From Burkholderiales bacterium (GTDB lineage Bacteria > Pseudomonadota > Gammaproteobacteria > Burkholderiales > SG8-41), in NCBI GenBank assembly GCA_036262035.1, contig DATAJS010000027.1:1-64000 (forward strand): a stretch of 64,000 nucleotides of DNA, in the 5' to 3' direction. A program made the position numbers and the translations under genes. Below are positions 46,538 to 54,894 of this stretch, piece after piece; position 1 is the stretch's first letter; each line of letters opens with the position of its first letter. The notes beneath the pieces were generated by a model that saw nothing but the letters and a program-made list of their open reading frames with translations, was not told where the DNA came from and made no database searches.

Positions 46538-47755
46538 ATGAAACGCGTCGCGATCACCGGCGCAGGCATCGTGTCGCCGCTCGGCATGACGCTCGCCGAT
46601 TTTCGCAGCGCGCTCGCAGCCGGCCGCTCCGGTATCGCGCGGCTGCCGGCCGAAGCGGCCAGGAGCTCGGGGGTGGAGGTCGTCGCGGCCGTCGACTGGG
46701 ACCCGTCGATGTGGATCGCGCCGCAGGAAGCGTCCCTGCTCGATCGCGGCACGCAGTTCGCGATCGCCGTCGCGGCGCAGGCGATCGAAGCCAGCGCGCT
46801 CGACCTCGACGCCGCCGACCGCGACCGCATCGGCGTCTCCTGGGGCACCGGCATGGGCGGCGCGCAGACGCTCGAGGCCACCTACGAGACGTCGTTTCGC
46901 GGCTCGCGCCTGCGCCCGCTCACCGTCGTGACCGGCATGGCTAACGCGGCCGGCTCGAACGTCTCGCTGCGCCATGGCCTGCGCGGTCCCTTCGCGAACT
47001 ACTCGACCGCGTGCTCGTCCTCGGCGATGGCGATCGGCGAGGCGATGCGCACGATCGCCGCCGGGCGCGCCGACGCGATGGTCGCGGGCGGCTCGGAAGC
47101 GCTGCTGACCCCGGTGACGCTGGCGGCGTGGAACGCGCTGCGCACGCTCGCACCGGCCGACGCGCAAGATCCTGCCGCGAGCTGCAAGCCTTTCGACAAG
47201 CGCCGCCTCGGTCTCGTGCTCGGCGAAGGCGCCGCGGCCTTCGTGCTCGAGAACGAAGCGCACGCGAAAGCGCGCGGCGCACGCATCCACGGTTACATCA
47301 GCGGCTACGGCAACAGCTCCGACGCGATGCACATCTCGCGCCCCGACGCGGCGGGTCAGGCGCGCGCGATCCGCGAAGCGCTCGCCGAAGCGCGCGTACA
47401 ACCGGGCGACGTGGGCTATATCAACGCGCACGGCACCGCGACCATGGTCGGCGACATCGTCGAGACCGAAGCGATCAAAGCGGTTTTCGGAAGCTCGGGC
47501 GTGCGCGTGAGCTCGACCAAGTCGATGCACGGCCACCTCCTCGGCGGCGCGGGCGCGCTCGAGCTGGCCGCCGCGCTCCTCGCGCTGGAGGAAGGCGTGC
47601 TGCCGCCGACGGCGTTTCTCGAATCGCCCGATCCGGCGTGCGATCTCGACCACGTCGCAAGAGTAGCGCAGCGCGTGACGCCGCCTCACGCGGTGATGTC
47701 CAACTCCTTCGCCTTCGGCGGCTCCAACGTCGTGCTCGTCGCGACGCGCGAGTGA
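46538..47755 (+). CDS. Beta-ketoacyl-ACP synthase (FabF/KAS II type)
   Basis: The product has 405 residues. The Cys-His-His triad is intact: YSTACSSSAMAIGEAM (Cys), GYINAHGTATMVGD (His) and STKSMHGHLLGGAGALE (His). It condenses malonyl-ACP with an acyl chain. The adjoining ACP and CdsA-like genes suggest a specialised lipid pathway. Two bases separate its stop from the next ATG, so it runs straight into the glycan cluster. Confidence 0.92.
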   Translation: MKRVAITGAGIVSPLGMTLADFRSALAAGRSGIARLPAEAARSSGVEVVAAVDWDPSMWIAPQEASLLDRGTQFAIAVAAQAIEASALDLDAADRDRIGVSWGTGMGGAQTLEATYETSFRGSRLRPLTVVTGMANAAGSNVSLRHGLRGPFANYSTACSSSAMAIGEAMRTIAAGRADAMVAGGSEALLTPVTLAAWNALRTLAPADAQDPAASCKPFDKRRLGLVLGEGAAAFVLENEAHAKARGARIHGYISGYGNSSDAMHISRPDAAGQARAIREALAEARVQPGDVGYINAHGTATMVGDIVETEAIKAVFGSSGVRVSSTKSMHGHLLGGAGALELAAALLALEEGVLPPTAFLESPDPACDLDHVARVAQRVTPPHAVMSNSFAFGGSNVVLVATRE

Positions 47756-47757
47756 TC

Positions 47758-49902
47758 ATGGCCTTCGGGCGGCTCAAATCGCGCTGGCAGGCGCTCAGGA
47801 AGCGCTACAGCGACATCATGCTGAGCCACAAGGAGGCGACGCGCACGCTGCTGCGCATCCGGCTCGAGCTCTTCCTGTCGCGCGCGGCGAAGCTCACGTT
47901 GCCGTCGAGCGACGATCCCGCGGTCTCGATCATCGTCATCACCTACAACCAGCCCGAGCTCGTCTACGGCTGTCTCGCGTCGATCGCCGAGACGCTGCAG
48001 CCGGGCGCGCTGCCGGTCGAAGTGATCGTGCTCGACAACGGCTCGAGGCGCGAGACGCTTCAGGTGCTCGCCGCCGTCGACGGGGCGAAGCTCATCCACA
48101 GCGCGACCAACCTGCACTTCCTGCGCGGCGTGAACCTCGCGGCCAAGCACGCGCGGGGACGGCACATCCTGCTCCTCAACAGCGACGCGCAGCTCGTGCC
48201 GGGGACGCTCGAAGCGGCGGTGCGCACGCTCGAAAGCGCGCCCGACATCGGCGCGGTCGGCGCGCGCATCGTGCTCCCCGACGCGACGCTGCAGGAAGCC
48301 GGCTCGATCATCTGGAACGACGGCGGGTGCCAGGGCTACGGGCGTGGGCACAAGGCGAACGACGGCGAATTCATGTCCCGCCGCGACGTCGATTACTGCT
48401 CGGGCGCGTTTCTCCTGACCCGGCGTGCGCTGTGGGAACGGCTCGGCGGCTTCGACGAGCGCTACGCGCCCTGCTATTACGAAGAGACCGACTACTGCGT
48501 GCGCCTCTGGGAGTCGGGCTACCGCGTCGTCTACGAGCCCGATGCGGTGATCCTGCACTACGAGTTCGGCTCGAGCTCGATGTCGCAGGGGGTGTCGTGG
48601 ATGACCTCCAACCTGGAGAAGTTCCGCGAGCGTCACGCACCCTGGCTCGCCCGGCAGCATCCGTCGTCCACGCGGCACGTGGCGGCGCGCGCGCGCCCGT
48701 CCTCCGCGCTGCGCGTGCTGGTCGTCGAGGACCGCGTGCCGCACATCCGCTGCGGCGGCGGCTATCCGCGCGCGAACGCGCTGCTGCGCGAGCTCCATGC
48801 GGCCGGGGCGGCGGTGACGCTGTTTCCGACGGCGCAGGCCGAGGAAGACTGGCCGGAAGTCCGCAACACCGTCGATCCGGCGATCGAGACGCTCGTCGAG
48901 CACTCGGCGGCAACCTTCGCGGACTTCATCGCCGAACGCCGCGGTCTCTTCGACGCCGTCATCGTGTGCCGCCCGCACAACATGGAAACCTTCGCCGACG
49001 CGTTGAAGCGCGTGCCCGACGCCGTCGGCGACGCCGCGGTGTTCTACGACGCCGAGGCCCTGTTCGCGCCGCGCGCGGCGGTCTGGCGCGAGATCATCGG
49101 CGAGGCGTCGCAGCCCGGCCAGGCCGAGCGCGAGCTCGCGGCGGAGATCGCGCTCACCCGTCCCGCGCACGCGGTGATCTCGGTGTCGCCGCACGAGCGC
49201 GCGATCTTCGAAGCGAACGGCGTGCAGCGCTCGTGGGTGCTCGGCCACGCGCTGCCCGCGCGCCCGACGCCCGCGTCTTTCGACGCCCGCATGGGGTTCG
49301 TGTTTCTCGGCGCGCTCTACGACGACGAATCGCCCAACGCCGAGAGCCTGCGCTGGTTCGCCGCGGAGATCCTGCCGCGCCTGCGCGAGATCATGGGATC
49401 GCCGGTGAAGCTCGCGGTCGTCGGCGGCGTCGAGGCGTATTCGATCAAGGCGCTCGCGCCGGAGGTCTTCGAGCTGCTCGGCACGGTCGACGACCTGGCG
49501 TCGGTCTTCGACCGCTATCGGGTGATGATCGCGCCGACCCGCATCGCCGCCGGCATCCCCCACAAGGTGCACGAGGTTGCGGCGCTCGGCGTGCCGGTCG
49601 TGACGACCGACCTCATCGCGACGCTCCTCGGCTGGACGCCGGGACGCGACGTGCTCGCGACTTCCGATCCCGCGGAATACGCACGGCTCTGCGCTCGACT
49701 GCACGACGACCGCGAGCTGTGGCGACGCGTGCGGGATTCCGCGCTGGAGCGCGTGCGGACCGACTGCTCGCCGGTGGCCTTCCGGCGGACGGTGCGCGAG
49801 ATACTGGCTGCGGTTCCGGAGATTCGGACGCGGAAAAAGGTGACGGATAAAACGGTGACGGGTGAGGCGGTGACGGGTAAAGCGGTGGCGGACACCCGCT
49901 GA
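47758..49902 (+). CDS. Two-domain glycosyltransferase (GT2 plus GT4-like)
   Basis: The product has 714 residues. Residues ~55-300 are a GT2 domain: VSIIVITYNQPELVYGC, VIVLDNGSRR, HILLLNSDAQL (DxD equivalent) and FDERYAPCYYEETDYC. Residues ~320-690 resemble a GT-B, family 4-like domain (MGFVFLGALYDDESPNAESL; APTRIAAGIPHKVHEVAALG). Such fusions extend cell-surface glycans. The last 20 residues (VTDKT VTGEA VTGKA VADTR) are not protein-like for the family: they are the translation of three 15-bp DNA repeat units. The ATG at 47758 is 2 nt after the ketosynthase stop. Confidence 0.87.
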   Translation: MAFGRLKSRWQALRKRYSDIMLSHKEATRTLLRIRLELFLSRAAKLTLPSSDDPAVSIIVITYNQPELVYGCLASIAETLQPGALPVEVIVLDNGSRRETLQVLAAVDGAKLIHSATNLHFLRGVNLAAKHARGRHILLLNSDAQLVPGTLEAAVRTLESAPDIGAVGARIVLPDATLQEAGSIIWNDGGCQGYGRGHKANDGEFMSRRDVDYCSGAFLLTRRALWERLGGFDERYAPCYYEETDYCVRLWESGYRVVYEPDAVILHYEFGSSSMSQGVSWMTSNLEKFRERHAPWLARQHPSSTRHVAARARPSSALRVLVVEDRVPHIRCGGGYPRANALLRELHAAGAAVTLFPTAQAEEDWPEVRNTVDPAIETLVEHSAATFADFIAERRGLFDAVIVCRPHNMETFADALKRVPDAVGDAAVFYDAEALFAPRAAVWREIIGEASQPGQAERELAAEIALTRPAHAVISVSPHERAIFEANGVQRSWVLGHALPARPTPASFDARMGFVFLGALYDDESPNAESLRWFAAEILPRLREIMGSPVKLAVVGGVEAYSIKALAPEVFELLGTVDDLASVFDRYRVMIAPTRIAAGIPHKVHEVAALGVPVVTTDLIATLLGWTPGRDVLATSDPAEYARLCARLHDDRELWRRVRDSALERVRTDCSPVAFRRTVREILAAVPEIRTRKKVTDKTVTGEAVTGKAVADTR
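49839..49891. repeat. 15-bp tandem repeat read in frame as the C-terminus of a glycosyltransferase
   Basis: Three exact-length units (GGTGACGGATAAAAC, GGTGACGGGTGAGGC, GGTGACGGGTAAAGC) and a partial fourth unit occur here. They are the same family as the repeats at 14312 and 29195, but here the period is a multiple of three and lies inside coding sequence. Confidence 0.85.
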
Positions 49903-49905
49903 CTC

Positions 49906-50742
49906 ATGATCACTGCGGTCCTCAACGGCCGTTTGGGCAACTGGCTGTTTCAGTACGCCGCGGCGCGGTCGCTGGCGCTCGATCGGAGCACCGACGTTTC
50001 ACTCGAGGTCTCGCGCTACACGAGCTGGCGGCATCCGTTCGCGGGGCCGGTGAGACGCGCGCTCGGCTTCTTCAGCCTGCAAGCGCGTTACACGCGCGGA
50101 AACCGGCATGCCGCCGGGCACAGCGAGAACGGCTGGGGTTACGACCCGCGCTTTCACGAGCTGCCCGGCGCCACGAGCCTTCGCGGCTATTTCCAGAGCC
50201 CGCGCTACTGGCGCGGCCATGAAGCGACGATCCGTGCGGACTTGCAGCCGTCGCGTCTGCCAGGCGAGCGCGAGTTCGAAAGCCTGGTCTCGGACATCGA
50301 GCACAGTGTATCGGTCGCGCTGCACGTGCGCCGCGGCGATTACCTGACGACCGAGCGCGAGCTGCACTTCGTCTGTACCGACGCCTACTACGCACAGGCG
50401 CTCGACCACATCCGCGAGCGCGTGAGCGATGCCCGGGTGTTCGTGTTCTCCGACGATCCGGCATGGTGCCGGAGTCGCTACACCGACAGCGCGCAGGTCG
50501 TCGAGCTCGCGGCGTCGCAGACGGAGCCCGGCCTCGACCTCCACCTCATGAGCCGCTGCAAGCACCACATCATCAGCAACAGCACCTACTCGTGGTGGGG
50601 CGCGTGGCTCGGGACACACGGCGGCCAGATCGTCTGCGCACCCGAACGCTGGTTCAACGACGACGCGATGAACGCGCTCGCGATGCGCGACACCGTTCCC
50701 GCGGCGTGGCACCGGATTCCGCTCGAGCTTCAGCCCGCCTGA
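49906..50742 (+). CDS. GT11 alpha-1,2-fucosyltransferase-like protein
   Basis: The product has 278 residues. The GT11 marks are all present: start GRLGNWLFQYAAARSLA, the GDP-fucose motif VALHVRRGDYL, and HHIISNSTYSWWGAWLG near the end. It should transfer fucose from GDP-fucose in alpha-1,2 linkage, the reaction that makes H-type antigens, onto a cytosolic glycan intermediate. It follows the two-domain enzyme by 3 nt and converges, with a 13-nt overlap, on a GT6 gene. Confidence 0.9.
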   Translation: MITAVLNGRLGNWLFQYAAARSLALDRSTDVSLEVSRYTSWRHPFAGPVRRALGFFSLQARYTRGNRHAAGHSENGWGYDPRFHELPGATSLRGYFQSPRYWRGHEATIRADLQPSRLPGEREFESLVSDIEHSVSVALHVRRGDYLTTERELHFVCTDAYYAQALDHIRERVSDARVFVFSDDPAWCRSRYTDSAQVVELAASQTEPGLDLHLMSRCKHHIISNSTYSWWGAWLGTHGGQIVCAPERWFNDDAMNALAMRDTVPAAWHRIPLELQPA

Positions 50743-51506
50743 CGGAAATACGCGTGATCCTTGTCCAGCGCGACGATGACCGGCGTGAGATGCCTGAGGT
50801 GCGGCCAGTGCGATTCGGGATAGCAGTACGCGGGTGTCAGCCGCTTCGGCGGGTGCGCGTGCAGGTAGCGGTTGAGGTGGCTTTCGTCGTGCCAGACCGC
50901 CATCACGCCGTTCTCGAGGTCGGTGTCGATCGCGTCGCGCAGCGTCCGCGCCATGTCGAGGAACGCGCCGGTGCGGCCGCCGTTGAAGCCGCCGGCATAG
51001 TAATAGCGGTGTGCCGTGTCGGTGATGCACGCGGTCGAGCGCGGATCGCGCTCGAACGGCAGCTTCGCGTGCGGCAGCGGCCGCGCCGACCAGCGCCCGC
51101 CGGTGCACGCGTCGAGCGCGCGCGACGCGAAGCCCCGATGGCCGCGCCAGAATCCCGGATGCTCGACCGCCACGAGGCGCTCGGTCTCGTCCGGCAGGAT
51201 CGCATCAAAGCAGCGCGCCACGAAGCGCATGTCGACGTCAACGAAGAACAGATAGTCCAGCCCGCGAAAAAGGGCGGCGTACTCGCGGAAGTAGCGATAG
51301 CGATTCAGCGTCACCAGCGGCCACGGCTCGTGCTCCACCGCGAGCGCGGTCGCGCCGGGTTCGACGGCAGGCGCATCGGTGAAGACGTACAGCGACAGCG
51401 AGGCGTCCGGAAAGAAATGCTCCCGCGCGCTCTCGAGCAATCCCGGCAGCAGCTCGACGTAACGCCCGGTCGCGATCGTCGCGAGGCCGATGGAAAGCCC
51501 GCTCAT
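50730..51506 (-). CDS. GT6 (ABO histo-blood-group-like) glycosyltransferase
   Basis: The product has 258 residues without signal or membrane helix. LFFVDVDMRF is the DxD metal site, EHPGFWRG follows, YYYAGGFNGGRTG forms the donor/acceptor pocket, and NGVMAVWHDESHLNRYL carries the catalytic Glu. This matches vertebrate ABO and alpha-1,3-galactosyltransferases closely (human ABO has FCLDVDMEF, YYLGGFFGG and AVWHDESHLNKYL). From memory, most bacterial GT6 enzymes have NxN instead of DxD, so this one is unusual. It likely adds alpha-1,3 Gal or GalNAc to a fucosylated acceptor; donor choice is not certain. Confidence 0.88.
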   Translation of the reverse strand: MSGLSIGLATIATGRYVELLPGLLESAREHFFPDASLSLYVFTDAPAVEPGATALAVEHEPWPLVTLNRYRYFREYAALFRGLDYLFFVDVDMRFVARCFDAILPDETERLVAVEHPGFWRGHRGFASRALDACTGGRWSARPLPHAKLPFERDPRSTACITDTAHRYYYAGGFNGGRTGAFLDMARTLRDAIDTDLENGVMAVWHDESHLNRYLHAHPPKRLTPAYCYPESHWPHLRHLTPVIVALDKDHAYFRQAG

Positions 51507-52375
51507 GCCGCCTGTTTCCATGCATAGCCGCACGCTTCGATGTGCGGCCGCCAGAACTCGGGCGCGATGTACGGAAAGCCGTGGCAGCCGAACGGCAGCG
51601 CGCGTCCGTTGCGTTCGTACGCGAGCGCCGGGTCGGTCTCGAACGAGAACGCCAGCGCCTCGCGGTACGGCGCGGTCGTGAAGAACGGCAGCTTGTCGCA
51701 GTTCTGGCCCCAGAAGCCGTCTTCGTTGACGTGCATGAGGTGCGTGAGGGCGAGCGGCAGGAAGTCGTCGGACTGCATGATGCGGTCGAGACGACCGGTG
51801 CGGCCGAGCCAGTCGCTCGAGCGCTTGCGCAGCAAGCCGTGCCGTCGCCACGCCAGCGCGAGCCGCTGCGGCACGCGGGACTGCGGCAGCTGCAGTACGC
51901 GCAGCGCGGATTCCACCTTGCGCAGCGAGAAGCCGCCGTTGCCGACGATCCGTCCGCGCGACGGATCGTGCAGCCAGGGCGCGCCGATATAGTCGTAACC
52001 GAGCGCGCAGAAGCGATCCAGCTCGTCCGCGAAGGCGAAAGCGTCGAGCTGGTGGATGAGGATGTACTCGTGCGCTTCGAAGCGCCGATAGAAATTCTCC
52101 GAGAGCAGCAGCGCGTTGTACGTCCCGCTCGACCGGAAGTACGGCGCCGCGAAGCGCTCGACGCAGGCGGCCGCGCCCTCGCGTTCGGCGATGGCTTTTG
52201 CGCGCGCCACATCGAGCCCGTCGGGCGCGACGAACGCGACGGCGTGGCGCGAAAGAAGGCGGCAACACTGGGTCAGCGCGATCGTCTCGGCGGGATCGAG
52301 CGACTCGCGATACAGCGGCACGACGACGAGCGCGCTCACGATGATGCGGTCCGATGCATGCGCCGATTTTCGCAT
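51503..52375 (-). CDS. DUF5672 protein, probable glycosyltransferase
   Basis: The product has about 290 residues. DUF5672 marks are SGTYNALLLSENFYRRFEAH, YILIHQLDAFAFADELDRF, GYDYIGAPWLHDP, and IVGNGGFSLRKVES, with HVNEDGFWGQNC near the end. These domains occur in surface-polysaccharide loci and share the GT-A-like LDAF (DxD-like) core; the reaction is unknown. Its stop overlaps the GT6 start (ATGA), so it precedes GT6 in a minus-strand pair. The start is tentative: ATG 52375, or ATG 52399, which would overlap the start codon of the divergent GT25 gene. Confidence 0.8.
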   Translation of the reverse strand: MRKSAHASDRIIVSALVVVPLYRESLDPAETIALTQCCRLLSRHAVAFVAPDGLDVARAKAIAEREGAAACVERFAAPYFRSSGTYNALLLSENFYRRFEAHEYILIHQLDAFAFADELDRFCALGYDYIGAPWLHDPSRGRIVGNGGFSLRKVESALRVLQLPQSRVPQRLALAWRRHGLLRKRSSDWLGRTGRLDRIMQSDDFLPLALTHLMHVNEDGFWGQNCDKLPFFTTAPYREALAFSFETDPALAYERNGRALPFGCHGFPYIAPEFWRPHIEACGYAWKQAA

Positions 52376-52397
52376 GGCGGCCGGTATCATACGGGCC

Positions 52398-53192
52398 ATG
52401 ATCGAAGCGCTGCCCGTCGTTCACTGGATCAACCTCGACCGCTCCGAAGCGCGGCGCGAGCGCATGCAGGCGCGGCTCGATGCGCGTGGCATCGCGAACG
52501 TGCGCGTGCGCGCGGTCGACGGCGCCGACGCCCGCGCGACCGATGCGCTGATCGCGTCGCGCGCCAACTCGCGCTACAACGCCGCGACCATCGCGTCGCA
52601 CTTCGAAGCGATGGCGCTCGCGCTCGAGCAGGGGCTCGAGCGTGTGCTGATCATGGAAGACGACACCACGTTCGAGCCGTACGACGCATGGCCCGGGGGG
52701 TACGAAGCGATCGCGGCCGAGCTGCCCGACGAATTCGGCGCGATCGCGCTGTGCATCGCGGAGCTGCCGAAGAACCTCGACGCGCTGTTCCGCCGCGCGC
52801 GCCTGGTGCATCCGCTGCGGCGGCGCGCCTACTGGTCTGCGGGCGCGTACGTGATCACCCGCGCCGGCATCGAGCGGCTCTTCGCGCGCTATCGCCGCAA
52901 CGGCCGCTACGACGTCACCGGCTTTCGCGGCCACCAGCACGCGTACGAGGTGATCATGCGCACGCTGCAGGCCGAGAAGCTCCCCGGCCCGTATCTGTCG
53001 CGCGTGCCGCTCTTTCTCTTCGAAGGCGACGACAGCGAGATCCACGAAGACCACCTGTGGGAGCACTGCCTCGCGCGCGACTACCTGCGCGAGCACTACC
53101 TCGCGCTCATCCGCGGCACCTATCGCTCGCCGTTCGCGCTGCCGGCGCGGCTCGCCCGCGCGTGGTCGCGGCTGCGCGGCGCGGCGTCGTAG
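52398..53192 (+). CDS. GT25-family glycosyltransferase
   Basis: The product has 264 residues. It opens with the GT25 signature VVHWINLDRSEARRERMQ and has ASHFEAMALALEQGLERVLI then MEDDTTFEP (acidic donor/metal site), and WSAGAYVITRAGIERLFARY. GT25 enzymes add galactose or glucose to LPS/LOS cores or other surface glycans. Its ATG (52398) lies within a CATG shared with a possible start of the divergent DUF5672 gene, and TATCAT ends 7 nt before it, so transcription may be leaderless. Confidence 0.87.
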   Translation: MIEALPVVHWINLDRSEARRERMQARLDARGIANVRVRAVDGADARATDALIASRANSRYNAATIASHFEAMALALEQGLERVLIMEDDTTFEPYDAWPGGYEAIAAELPDEFGAIALCIAELPKNLDALFRRARLVHPLRRRAYWSAGAYVITRAGIERLFARYRRNGRYDVTGFRGHQHAYEVIMRTLQAEKLPGPYLSRVPLFLFEGDDSEIHEDHLWEHCLARDYLREHYLALIRGTYRSPFALPARLARAWSRLRGAAS

Positions 53193-53199
53193 CCGGCGC

Positions 53200-53988
53200 A
53201 TGGGCTGGCTCGACTCGCTGCGCGATCGCGCCGGGCTCCATCGTTACTACCGCCGCGATCCCGCGCACGCCGTCAGGGTGGAGCACCCGCCCGCGGCGCT
53301 CGATCTCGCCACGGTGTGCTTCAACAACGCTCTCGTGGTGCGCTATCAGGCGAAGCTCCTGGGCAAGCACCTCACCGACCGGCACGCCTATACCGTCTTC
53401 GACAATTCCCCGCCGGGCCGCGAGCGCGACGAGATCAGGGCCGTGTGCCGCGGCGAAGGCGTGAGCTACGTCGAGCTTCCCGACACGCCGTTCGCCGGCA
53501 TCCCGAGCTGCCATCACGGCGCGGCGCTGAACTGGATCTGCCGGCGCCATTTCGCGCCGAGAGCGCTGCCTTACGTCGGCTTCATCGATCACGACCTCTT
53601 CCCGTGCCGCACGACGAGCCTCCTCGACAGGATCGGCGCCGACGGCCTGCTGGGACGGATCGAGGAGCGCGGCGAGCGCTGGTACCTGTGGCCGGGCTTC
53701 TGCTTCTTGTCCGCCGCGAAGGTGAATGTGGCGAAGCTCGATTTCCTGCCGATCCCGGGCCTCGACACCGGCGGCGGCAACTGGCCGCGCCTTTACCGGC
53801 GCCTCGATCGCGCCCGCCTGCCGCGCGTGGACAACCGCCTCGGCAACGTGCGGCCCGGCGACGACAAGCAGGCGGACATGGTCGAGTGGATCGGCGAAGA
53901 CTGGCTGCACGCCATCAACGCGTCGGCGTGGCGCCCGTCCAACGGCAAGATGGCGCTGGTCGAGGAGCTGCTGCGGGCGCTGATCTAG
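53200..53988 (+). CDS. Putative glycosyltransferase, family not recognised
   Basis: The product has 262 residues, cytosolic. TVCFNNALVVRYQAKLLGKH, YTVFDNSPPGRERDEI, VGFIDHDLFPCRTTSLLDRI (a DHD motif in the DxD position) and LWPGFCFLSAAKV with LDTGGGNWPRLY indicate a GT-A-like fold as in cluster-encoded enzymes. Catalytic details cannot be assigned. It is 7 nt after the GT25 gene and overlaps the stop of the convergent next gene by 4 nt. Confidence 0.65.
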   Translation: MGWLDSLRDRAGLHRYYRRDPAHAVRVEHPPAALDLATVCFNNALVVRYQAKLLGKHLTDRHAYTVFDNSPPGRERDEIRAVCRGEGVSYVELPDTPFAGIPSCHHGAALNWICRRHFAPRALPYVGFIDHDLFPCRTTSLLDRIGADGLLGRIEERGERWYLWPGFCFLSAAKVNVAKLDFLPIPGLDTGGGNWPRLYRRLDRARLPRVDNRLGNVRPGDDKQADMVEWIGEDWLHAINASAWRPSNGKMALVEELLRALI

Positions 53989-54857
53989 GCGTCGGCGCGC
54001 GGCGCCGCGGTTCCGGCCGCGCGCGACGATTTCCGCCGGATGAGCGCGACGTCGATCGCGCGATACGCCGCGAACCACGCCCGCGCCAGCGGGTCGGCGG
54101 CGACCGGCACCCAATTCTTCACTTTGTTGCGCGTGCGGTAGAGCGGCGTGGGCTGCGCCGAGCTCACGTCGATCTCGTCCGTCGTGAGCGTCAGCCCCTC
54201 GCGCGCCGCGAGCGGATACAGGAGCGCATTGAGCACGCTCTGGTCGAAGCGGTGCGCGCGATGATCCGCCCCGGGCGGTATGGCGATCCGCTCGTCCAGA
54301 CACGCGTTCGCCCATCCTTCGACCAGCTCGCGCGCCGTGGCGCGGCGCGGATCGGCGCCGAACACTCCCGACGCGCGCTGGCGCTCGCTCGCGACGCGCC
54401 GCGTCACGCCGAGCGCCGCCAGCGTCGCAGGATGAGTGAGCGCTTCGAGCGAGCTCGCGCCGCCGAACGGCGTGTAGAGACTGGTGCGCCGGATGTAATC
54501 GAAGACCGGCGTCAGCGGCTGCAGCACGACCGTCGCGCTGTCGAGCCACAGGAGAGGCGCGTCGCTCTCGGCAAGCACCTCGCGCACGATCACCGGCTTC
54601 CACGCGTTGGTGTTGACCAGCCGATGGCGTATCCGCAGGTGAGGCGGATGGCGATCGAAGTCGAACGTGCGCAGCTCCCACGCCGGGAAACGGCGCTCGA
54701 AATAAAGCCGCTGGCGCGGTGAGAAGCCGAGATCGTACGCGACGAGCCGCAGCGTGCCGCGCGGCTGCGTGCGCGTAACACTCAGCGCGAGCTGCACGAG
54801 GCAGCGGAAATACTCGGGGCTCGCGGCCGAGACGATCACGGGAAGCATGGCGCGCAT
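53985..54857 (-). CDS. Putative glycosyltransferase (GT8/DUF1647-like)
   Basis: The product has about 290 residues. VIVSAASPEYFRCLVQLALS, TLRLVAYDLGFSPRQRLYFE, NAWKPVIVREVLAESDAPLL followed by WLDSATVV (DxD-like) and the late HRFDQSVLNALLYPLA resemble GT8-like and DUF1647-type transferases. It is the only minus-strand gene in this stretch. It is convergent with the upstream neighbour and divergent from the second GT25 gene. The start is ATG 54855-54857 or, shorter, 54846-54848. Confidence 0.7.
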   Translation of the reverse strand: MRAMLPVIVSAASPEYFRCLVQLALSVTRTQPRGTLRLVAYDLGFSPRQRLYFERRFPAWELRTFDFDRHPPHLRIRHRLVNTNAWKPVIVREVLAESDAPLLWLDSATVVLQPLTPVFDYIRRTSLYTPFGGASSLEALTHPATLAALGVTRRVASERQRASGVFGADPRRATARELVEGWANACLDERIAIPPGADHRAHRFDQSVLNALLYPLAAREGLTLTTDEIDVSSAQPTPLYRTRNKVKNWVPVAADPLARAWFAAYRAIDVALIRRKSSRAAGTAAPRADA

Positions 54858-54894
54858 TGTATGATGGCGGCCGTACGCGACCCGCCGCTTCCAC

